Shown here: piece after piece, positions 51,536 to 57,281 of the stretch
Layout: every line of letters starts with the position of its first letter
How positions within the stretch are numbered: the stretch's first letter is position 1
Virus record (IMG/VR): IMGVR_UViG_3300012950_000004
Location: 1 to 57,281 of that record
Direction: 5' to 3' (one strand)
Length of the DNA stretch: 57,281 nucleotides
DNA from: a virus
The notes under the pieces: generated by a model
Databases searched by the model: none
What the model was told of the DNA's origin: nothing
Seen by the model: the letters and a program-made list of their open reading frames with translations, nothing else
Position numbers and translations under genes: made by a program

Positions 51536-52105
51536 ATGAGTGAAAATCAACGAGTGAGTATCCAATACTCTATTGGCATCGAAGAGTTGCCACAAGAAGT
51601 TGCGAGACTTCTCCATAAAACACAAACCCAACTGAAAGAGATAGTAGAGAAGGACTTAACAGCGCTGATGGACTCTCCGCGTGAAAGCGTCCTCTCTTTA
51701 AATACCCTCACGGATGTGGCAGTGGCGCGCAAGAAAGTTGCCCTAATTGATCACATTTTAAATGATGTTGAAAACATCATTAATGGATTTGTGTCCTATC
51801 GCGTACAAGAAACGTTACCCGAAGATACTGACGTTGAGCAGCGGGCGCCTACCCCGGCAGACACAATTGCTGATCAGCCACCTTTTGATCCGGCATCTCA
51901 AATGAGTGCCCCAGCACACCATCCTGGCATGCCCACCGCCATCCCAACGGGCACACCGGGGATGCCCGATAGCGTTCAGATGACTCAAGCCTTGAACAAT
52001 CTAAGCAATATGGACATGGATGATTTCCGCCAAAAGATCCAACTAATGAAAGAAGCGCGAGATGCGCGCTCTAGTGAATTACCAGACGCCCCTGTTGAAA
52101 AATGA
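51536..52105 (+). CDS. Helical protein with Pro-rich tail, unknown function
   Basis: 189 residues, one base after the previous stop, with AGAGGA upstream. Residues 15-100 form charged helices (EVARLLHKTQTQLKEIVEKD, VALIDHILNDVENIINGFVS). Residues 105-150 are rich in Pro, Ala and Met (HPGMPTAIPTGTPGMPDSV) and disordered. A short final helix follows. It overlaps the degenerate methyltransferase gene by 4 bases. Not recognised. Confidence 0.6.
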   Translation: MSENQRVSIQYSIGIEELPQEVARLLHKTQTQLKEIVEKDLTALMDSPRESVLSLNTLTDVAVARKKVALIDHILNDVENIINGFVSYRVQETLPEDTDVEQRAPTPADTIADQPPFDPASQMSAPAHHPGMPTAIPTGTPGMPDSVQMTQALNNLSNMDMDDFRQKIQLMKEARDARSSELPDAPVEK

Positions 52106-52875
52106 AAACCCCCATCCGCGACCCCTTCAAGAGCACGGCTTCGTCCACCCTGCAGGAGATAATTCCGCCAGCATCAAAAATTAATTTTTTTAATTTATAT
52201 GGAGGATTTCTGGAATCGAATCTCGGAGCCAGTGATCGCGTGGTGGTGGCAAATACCAACCGGTATGTTATATATGAATTTTGGAAATGTGCATTAGAAA
52301 ATCCTAACCAAATTGCCGATGTGGTAAAATTTATGCGCGAGAGGGATCTGCTCAATAGCTACACCTTGGAGATTCTTCAGGACCAGTGGGCATTTTACAA
52401 GAACCCCTATCTTCGCGCTGCTTTGTTCTTTTTACTTAATAACTGTTCTACCACCGGTCAAGTCTCAACAGGTACCGCCGACGAGCAGGCTTTTTCTCCT
52501 TTCGCACTCACCGCCCTGCGCAGCTTCACCCCTGGGCTTTTTTATTTAAATTTTTATGATAAACTGGAAGTACTAGATTTTGATTTTGAAGATCTTAGGA
52601 CCGATTTTGTGGTATTTTCGTTAGGCAAGTTTAGCTATAATTTGTTTGAGCACGGCACATATACCGGATTGGAAGAGGTGCGCATTAATCATCGACAAAT
52701 GCGGACTTTTTTGAACCACACTTCACATAAAACACTTTTTTTATATGAGATGCACCCGCATCTACCTGAATTTTATAAAGACCACAAAGTTATTTATTTG
52801 GACGTCTATGGGCGCCCAACGACGGATGCTGCGAAAGCGCGGGAGGTGATAGTTGCCAATTTCGGAATTAGTTAA
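52102..52875 (+). CDS. Degenerate D12 methyltransferase paralogue (probably inactive)
   Basis: 257 residues. It lines up with the active D12 enzyme at 25050 along its length. MKTPIRDPFKS matches MKTPLRYPGGKS, NLYGGFLES matches FFGGGSVE, NTNRYVIYEFWKCAL matches YDKMKQLVWFWQAL, and YLRAALFFLLNNCSTTGQVS matches RAAKYYVINRASFSGATFS. The catalytic DPPY is replaced by a SLGKFSYN stretch (173-180), and the SAM loop has lost glycines. No frameshift or stop interrupts it, so it is a maintained gene rather than a pseudogene. It may bind DNA or a partner without methylating. Confidence 0.6.
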   Translation: MKTPIRDPFKSTASSTLQEIIPPASKINFFNLYGGFLESNLGASDRVVVANTNRYVIYEFWKCALENPNQIADVVKFMRERDLLNSYTLEILQDQWAFYKNPYLRAALFFLLNNCSTTGQVSTGTADEQAFSPFALTALRSFTPGLFYLNFYDKLEVLDFDFEDLRTDFVVFSLGKFSYNLFEHGTYTGLEEVRINHRQMRTFLNHTSHKTLFLYEMHPHLPEFYKDHKVIYLDVYGRPTTDAAKAREVIVANFGIS

Positions 52876-53203
52876 ATCGTGCCTGATTATGGGAGTGGGA
52901 CAAACCCTTATTTGGTTTCAGTTATATTCTCATTATATTTGGAAGTGGTGGGAACATAAGCCAGTTCACGCAGCTTTGATCTATGGAATCCCCGCCAGCA
53001 TTTGTTTTTGGTATGGAACCAAGATGGCAGTTGACGCCACCAGCGAAGCATGGACTGCGCGCCTTTTGGGTTTTGGAATGTCATATATGACATTTCCGTT
53101 GTTGACATGGTGGCTATTAAATGAAACTATGTTTACGACAAAGACTATGTTGTGTGTGTTCCTCTCAGTTTTAATCGTGATGATACAGCTATGTTGGAGA
53201 TAG
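52853..53203 (+). CDS. Small four-helix membrane protein
   Basis: 116 residues from a TTG with an excellent GGGAGGTGA site 4 bases upstream. Hydrophobic segments lie at about 8-28 (SCLIMGVGQTLIWFQLYSHY), 40-57, 70-88 and 94-114 (TMLCVFLSVLIVMIQLCWR), with a Trp- and Lys-containing loop WKWWEHKP. It resembles small DMT-type membrane proteins found in marine phages and bacteria, as I recall. Transport function is unproven. Confidence 0.65.
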   Translation: MPISELVKSCLIMGVGQTLIWFQLYSHYIWKWWEHKPVHAALIYGIPASICFWYGTKMAVDATSEAWTARLLGFGMSYMTFPLLTWWLLNETMFTTKTMLCVFLSVLIVMIQLCWR

Positions 53204-53204
53204 A

Positions 53205-53537
53205 GTGAAATTAGTAGAAAAGCCGTGGGGATTCGAACTCATTTGGGCAGAGACAGAAAATTATGTTGGAAAATTATTGCATATTAATCCAAAACAACGA
53301 TTATCGTTGCAATATCATGAAATCAAAGAAGAAACCATCTATGTATTAGAGGGGACATTGTTAAATTACACGGATGAATCCACTCCCCCCCAGCATATTC
53401 CAGAAGGACAATCTTTTCATGTACTCCCTCACCAAGTCCATCGTTTTGGCGCAGGTAAAGAGGTGGTGCGCTTAATGGAAGTATCCACGCCACACCTAGA
53501 TGATGTGGTGAGGCTATCTGATGATTATGAACGATAG
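53205..53537 (+). CDS. Cupin, mannose-6-phosphate isomerase type II-like
   Basis: 110 residues from a GTG start with GGAGA upstream. EKPWGFELIWAETENYVGKL, then LHINPKQRLSLQYHEIKEET, IYVLEGTLLNY and FHVLPHQVHRFGA form a single cupin domain with metal ligands in LQYHEIKEE and HQVHR. The KPWG start and RLSLQYH are typical of the C-terminal isomerase domain of mannose-1-phosphate guanylyltransferase/mannose-6-phosphate isomerase. The phosphomannomutase gene 0.3 kb downstream supports mannose sugar metabolism. Confidence 0.72.
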   Translation: MKLVEKPWGFELIWAETENYVGKLLHINPKQRLSLQYHEIKEETIYVLEGTLLNYTDESTPPQHIPEGQSFHVLPHQVHRFGAGKEVVRLMEVSTPHLDDVVRLSDDYER

Positions 53538-53546
53538 GAGAAAAAA

Positions 53547-53846
53547 ATGCCTGAAAATGAGTTGAAAGAGGTGCCCGCAAATGTTACCCCCATCTTGCCT
53601 GAAGGAAAGAATTTTAAAGGCCAATATTTAATAATTGAACCTAATACCATTGTCGAGCGAGAATACTCCACGCTCCCTCACCATTCTCGCATCTTTGTTG
53701 AGCGCGGGATTTTGTTCATATATGAAGATCAAGTAGTGGTTAGAAAGGTAATTGCCGGACGCTATTTTGATGTGAAGGCGGATTATTTATATACTTTCGG
53801 CGCTGGCGATGATGGCGCTAGCGTAACAGAAACGTATCGGAAGTAA
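53547..53846 (+). CDS. Second cupin-like protein
   Basis: 99 residues, AGGAG before the ATG. FKGQYLIIEPNTIVEREYST, then PHHSRIFVERGILFIYEDQV and KVIAGRYFDVKADYLYTFGA, follow a cupin plan with HHS and E as possible ligands. It is more diverged than the neighbour at 53205 and may have arisen by duplication. Substrate unknown. Confidence 0.5.
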   Translation: MPENELKEVPANVTPILPEGKNFKGQYLIIEPNTIVEREYSTLPHHSRIFVERGILFIYEDQVVVRKVIAGRYFDVKADYLYTFGAGDDGASVTETYRK

Positions 53847-53850
53847 GACA

Positions 53851-54609
53851 ATGGCTACCATATATCTTTTTGATGTAGACGGTACGCTGACGCCACCTAA
53901 GACCACGATACACCCTCAGTTTGGGTCCGACTTTGCAGCTTGGATGGAACACAAAGAGGTTTATATTGTTTCCGGGGGCTCCTTCGTGCGTATCCTCAAT
54001 CAACTAGGAAGCAAGATTGTGAATCGAAGCGCCGGAGTATTTGCTTGTATGGGTAATATTTTTTATGAGCAGATCGATCAGGTCAATAGCAGCGGTTACG
54101 AAGAGTGGAGAATAGTATATGAAAACGACTTTAAGGCACCCCGAGATTTATATAGTCATTTAGATGCCACCGTTAACGCCTCAGCATATCCGATCAAGAC
54201 AGGCAAGCATTACGAAATACGCACAGGTATGGTAAACTTTTCGATCGTAGGACGTAACGCGACAATGGAACAGCGAAAAGCCTACGCCAAATTCGACGAA
54301 GAGTTTAGTGAGAGGGCTCAGATCGTAGAGAAGCTGAAAAGGGAATATGATAAATTAGATTTTGTTATTGGAGGCGCCGTTAGTATTGATATTTTTAATG
54401 TGGGCAATGATAAATCTCAAATTATTGAGCGCCATTTTGAGGAAGCACTTAAACATAATTCTATTATTTTTGTAGGTGATCGGATTCCATTTCCCGGCAA
54501 TGATCACTCCTTGGCAACGGCCCTCCGACAGAGCCCCAACGGTATTGCTTATGAAGTGGAAACATGGGAAGATACCGTCGAACTATTAAAGACGCCTCCT
54601 TTTGCGTAG
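53851..54609 (+). CDS. Phosphomannomutase, eukaryote-type HAD fold
   Basis: 252 residues, the size of human PMM2 (246). HAD motif I is YLFDVDGTLTPP with Asp8 and Asp10, the substrate block is GMVNFSIVGRNATMEQRKAY, then FVIGGAVSIDIFNVGNDKSQ and the HAD end FVGDRIPFPGNDHSLA. In PMM enzymes the equivalents are MLNVSPIGR, GGQISFDVFPxGWDK and FFGDKTxxGGNDxE. It would interconvert mannose 6- and 1-phosphate, pairing with the isomerase-like cupin upstream. Most bacteria use an unrelated phosphohexomutase, so the family is notable in a phage. Confidence 0.82.
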   Translation: MATIYLFDVDGTLTPPKTTIHPQFGSDFAAWMEHKEVYIVSGGSFVRILNQLGSKIVNRSAGVFACMGNIFYEQIDQVNSSGYEEWRIVYENDFKAPRDLYSHLDATVNASAYPIKTGKHYEIRTGMVNFSIVGRNATMEQRKAYAKFDEEFSERAQIVEKLKREYDKLDFVIGGAVSIDIFNVGNDKSQIIERHFEEALKHNSIIFVGDRIPFPGNDHSLATALRQSPNGIAYEVETWEDTVELLKTPPFA

Positions 54610-54624
54610 ATACTGATAAAAACA

Positions 54625-54632
54625 ACTATTTA
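54625..54632 (+). promoter_or_regulatory. Putative late promoter element
   Basis: ACTATTTA preceded by TAAAAACA, 18 bases before the ATG of the large final gene, with GAGG between. Confidence 0.55.
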
Positions 54633-54650
54633 TAGTGACGAGGTAAATTA

Positions 54651-57281
54651 ATGGATATTGCGACAGGGAATTGGTTTGAGTATCTTCGAGAAGAAGTTTT
54701 AATAGAGGGGCTGAGAGACATAGGGCTCCCCGAGAGAATCGTCGACTTTATCGAGAACGCGATGCCGAATGCACCCGAGAAGTCAAAGACATATGCAGGC
54801 AACCAGTGGAAGGAGAACAAGCTAAACCCCGGCTTTGTCTCGCGCCCACAAGGGTTCTGGGTCGACTGGATGAGGGAGAACTTCGAGGATCAGATACAGG
54901 TAAACACCATCCCAGACGGCGGCATTGTCGCACGCACAGTCACCCCCTATCGCGTCAACCGCGACGTGGGACCGCAAGCGCGCATGGCATACGATGAAGA
55001 AACCATCGAGCAAAACAAGAAGATCGCTTTCGTTGTTCAGAATGTAAAGGCTGCTATCGGCAAGCCCTGCGGTACATGGCGCAAGTCATTCATGAAGGCA
55101 ACCAAGTCACTAAGTAAAGCCGGCGTTCCTTCTGAAAAGGTCGAGAAAGTAAAAGAGTATCTTCGAGCATTTATGATGGACGAGTTCCGTCGCTGGTGGA
55201 ATCGGTATGATCTGTTGTTTTCTTGGCTAAATAGCGAGCCCACCAACTACGAAATGATCAAGGGTTTAGAACATATTAGTGACGCCCACGACATAGCCGA
55301 AGAGGATCTGAAATCTCGGGAAGATCCTGAGAATGTCATTCACACTTTCGAAGACGGCTCATACTGGTACAACCTCGATACATCTAACTGCTCCGTGGAA
55401 GGCGAGCGCATGGGACATTGTGGTGGTGACACCCGCGGCGTTCTAGTCTCGCTCCGCAAGCGATATCCGGGTCGCAAAGCATCCTCGTCTTATGTCACAA
55501 TGACATGGGAAGATGAAGGCTACGGCGGCAACTACCTCTACCAAATTAAGGGGCGCTCCAACGACGCGCCACCCCACGACACATGGGATCACATCGATTG
55601 GTTCATTAAGAACTTGGGTATCACCGCAGTCCAAGAGAGCGGAGAGCACTCAAACGATCTGGAAGGTTTTGTAGAAATGAACAATTACCTCGCGGGACAA
55701 AACCCCAGCGTCAGCTTTGAAGGTCAGGTCGACCAAGATGCCATTCAAGAGGCGATAGACGAGGTGGTAAACGCTTATGAGGGCGAGAACTCGTCCATTA
55801 GCGGAGAAGTGATGGGCCCCGATGAACACGGCGGCGATGCTGGTGTATATGTATATATGAGTGGCTACGCCAACCTACAGATCGATCTGGGCTGGAAAGG
55901 GTTTAGATATGGAGATAACGAATACAAAGCCACCCTTGGTCCCGACGATGGCACCCCAGACGAGCGGTTCGAGACCATCCCCGGCAACACTTGGGGAACC
56001 CCCGCACGAGATTTTCAAAGCGAGACAGAAATAGAGAATGTCGAGTGGGATCTACCGGGCGAAGATGGCGAGATTGACTGGGACGTTAAAATGCTGACTG
56101 GCGCACACCCCGACTGGGAACTTGGCGATCCAGATCCGCCCGCGACCGCACATCTTGAGATCACTTTTAGCACAGCCGATCAGGAAAGTGTAGAGGACGA
56201 AGATGACGCAACACGCAATGCTCAATACTTTGCGGATGCCATGACGGAGAACTTCGAAGATAAACACGAAGAGATCCACGAACACATACGCTCCAAACTA
56301 GCAGAAGAAGGCTACGCCGCCAAGACTGCCTTTGATCGCGAGCAGCAAGGCATGAGCGAAATGGGGCTTGACCATTGGAAGGTCTATAAAGACGGACCAA
56401 AGCTGGAGTTCTGGTTCAGGCGCACCCGGCGCCACGACAGTGCGTTGTTAAACTCTGGCGGAGAAGTCGGCTCTGTCCCACAACTAGTCAAGATGTGGGG
56501 ATTTGATGAGACGCGAGACGGACACATCGATGGAATATACAGTAGAATGTTTGGTTCGCGCCCTGCCCCTGGCCGGCCAGTCCGTATAGAGAACGACGAT
56601 CTTAGCCGCAACATGGCGAGAAACTTAGAGAAACTTTATAGAGCAAAAGAACAGCCCGCAGCAGGACAGCAGCAGCTAGCCCTTGGCGATGAATATAAAG
56701 CACCCCCACCATCTCTGGTGTTGGCGAAGGACTCGCGCTTTATCATCATGCCCGAGACTACTCACCAAGCCGAACGATACCCCACTATGTTGCTCAACTG
56801 GAAGTATGAGATTGCGGTGAGCAGCAAGTCATCGCCCGAAGAAGTTGAAGTTGTCAAAGACATTGTGAAATACTTTAACGAACACCCTGATATGGTGGAA
56901 GAAGCAGCAGCAGAAACAATCCGTGTCCCGCTGGAGTCAATAAAAGCACTCGCAGACGCCACCAAAGCCGATGTCACGTCAGGCAAGTGGGCACAGCACG
57001 CTATCCAAACTATCGACAGCCAGTACGGAGGCAGGGCTATGTCTGGCTCCGACGAGTGGGCAGAACGCATAATAATGATTGCCAAATGGATCAAGGAAAA
57101 CTTTGATCAGATGGATGAAGTTGAGAAATGGGTTGCGTGGTACAAATACTTGTCGCCGTTGAAAGAGGGGCGCTTTAATATGGCGCGTGAGGGAGGTGTC
57201 GAGTTGGACGACGATGCCAATCTTGGTCGACCAGAGAATTGGAAGAAGCATGTCCAAGATCAGATGAGGAGGCTAGGCAGC
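54651..57281 (+). CDS. Large PcfJ-like protein, runs off the window
   Basis: The frame is open from the ATG at 54651 (after GAGG) to the last base: 877 codons with no stop, so the C-terminus is missing. Residues 225-320 resemble the PcfJ domain: VIHTFEDGSYWYNLDTSNCS, GERMGHCGG with Met254, His256 and Cys257, VLVSLRKRYPG, then YLYQIKGRSNDAPP (Gln298) and a helix. The rest is acidic and Gly/Asp-rich with charged helices, for example EEIHEHIRSKLAEEGYAAKT. A putative late promoter lies directly upstream, so it may be a virion or ejected protein. The biochemical role of PcfJ domains is not known to me. Confidence 0.7.
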   Translation, partial: MDIATGNWFEYLREEVLIEGLRDIGLPERIVDFIENAMPNAPEKSKTYAGNQWKENKLNPGFVSRPQGFWVDWMRENFEDQIQVNTIPDGGIVARTVTPYRVNRDVGPQARMAYDEETIEQNKKIAFVVQNVKAAIGKPCGTWRKSFMKATKSLSKAGVPSEKVEKVKEYLRAFMMDEFRRWWNRYDLLFSWLNSEPTNYEMIKGLEHISDAHDIAEEDLKSREDPENVIHTFEDGSYWYNLDTSNCSVEGERMGHCGGDTRGVLVSLRKRYPGRKASSSYVTMTWEDEGYGGNYLYQIKGRSNDAPPHDTWDHIDWFIKNLGITAVQESGEHSNDLEGFVEMNNYLAGQNPSVSFEGQVDQDAIQEAIDEVVNAYEGENSSISGEVMGPDEHGGDAGVYVYMSGYANLQIDLGWKGFRYGDNEYKATLGPDDGTPDERFETIPGNTWGTPARDFQSETEIENVEWDLPGEDGEIDWDVKMLTGAHPDWELGDPDPPATAHLEITFSTADQESVEDEDDATRNAQYFADAMTENFEDKHEEIHEHIRSKLAEEGYAAKTAFDREQQGMSEMGLDHWKVYKDGPKLEFWFRRTRRHDSALLNSGGEVGSVPQLVKMWGFDETRDGHIDGIYSRMFGSRPAPGRPVRIENDDLSRNMARNLEKLYRAKEQPAAGQQQLALGDEYKAPPPSLVLAKDSRFIIMPETTHQAERYPTMLLNWKYEIAVSSKSSPEEVEVVKDIVKYFNEHPDMVEEAAAETIRVPLESIKALADATKADVTSGKWAQHAIQTIDSQYGGRAMSGSDEWAERIIMIAKWIKENFDQMDEVEKWVAWYKYLSPLKEGRFNMAREGGVELDDDANLGRPENWKKHVQDQMRRLGS

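Overview
The window looks like about 57 kb of a large, strictly lytic-type myovirus genome related to T4. All 60 protein genes and the single tRNA lie on the + strand, are tightly packed, and often overlap by 1 to 30 bases. No gap without a gene exceeds about 175 bases. The T4-like assignment rests on a gp23-type major capsid protein, gp13/14/15-type neck and tail-completion proteins, a gp18-type sheath, a gp19-type tube, UvsX, a gp32-type SSB and a gp41-type helicase. Several small genes resemble families I associate with marine myoviruses, but no photosynthesis gene is present, so a cyanobacterial host is not indicated. A perfect 11-base Shine-Dalgarno sequence precedes the capsid gene, so the host is a bacterium with the usual 16S 3' end.

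Layout. (1) 1-21860, virion module: the C-terminal part of a fibre-like protein, scaffold, major capsid protein, a decoration-like protein, neck proteins, sheath, tube, a tail-assembly chaperone pair with a possible frameshift, tape measure and baseplate proteins. (2) 21829-33766, replication, recombination and nucleotides: a short family A DNA polymerase, a gene with FtsZ/tubulin-like layout, SSB, an initiator-type tRNA-Met, an Hc1-like protein, a Dam-type methyltransferase, a DEAH helicase with a PD-(D/E)XK nuclease partner, UvsX, a 5' nuclease, a DnaB-type helicase and a B12-dependent ribonucleotide reductase. (3) 33775-37841: GroES-like protein, amidase endolysin, metzincin protease, two nucleotide-binding-like proteins and a membrane protein. 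(4) 37825-45950: a complete bacterial-type DnaE, ClpP-like protein 1, J-domain protein, GapR-like protein, second adenine methyltransferase, thioredoxin, IMPDH/GMPR and a stand-alone sigma region 4 protein. (5) 46008-57281: acidic virion-type protein, ClpP-like protein 2, GroEL, a cluster of small proteins, a degenerate D12 methyltransferase paralogue, cupins, a phosphomannomutase, and a large PcfJ-like protein that runs off the window.

Two promoter classes can be read from the sequence. Nine sigma70-like promoters (TTGACA, 16-17 bases, TATAAT-like, often with TG in the extended -10 position) mostly precede replication and metabolic genes. Ten copies of ACTA(T/A/C)TTA lie in the gaps before mainly structural genes, usually 18-34 bases from the start codon, and look like late promoters.

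The most unusual features are: a methyltransferase + helicase + nuclease module with its own promoter; a divergent FtsZ/tubulin-like gene overlapping a mini polymerase; two unrelated DNA polymerases in one phage; a ClpP pair in which one copy has the Ser-His-Asp triad and the other Ser-His-Asn; a GroEL, GroES-like and J-domain set; and a methyltransferase paralogue that has lost its catalytic motif. All functions were assigned by reading motifs and by memory of families; no database search was run.
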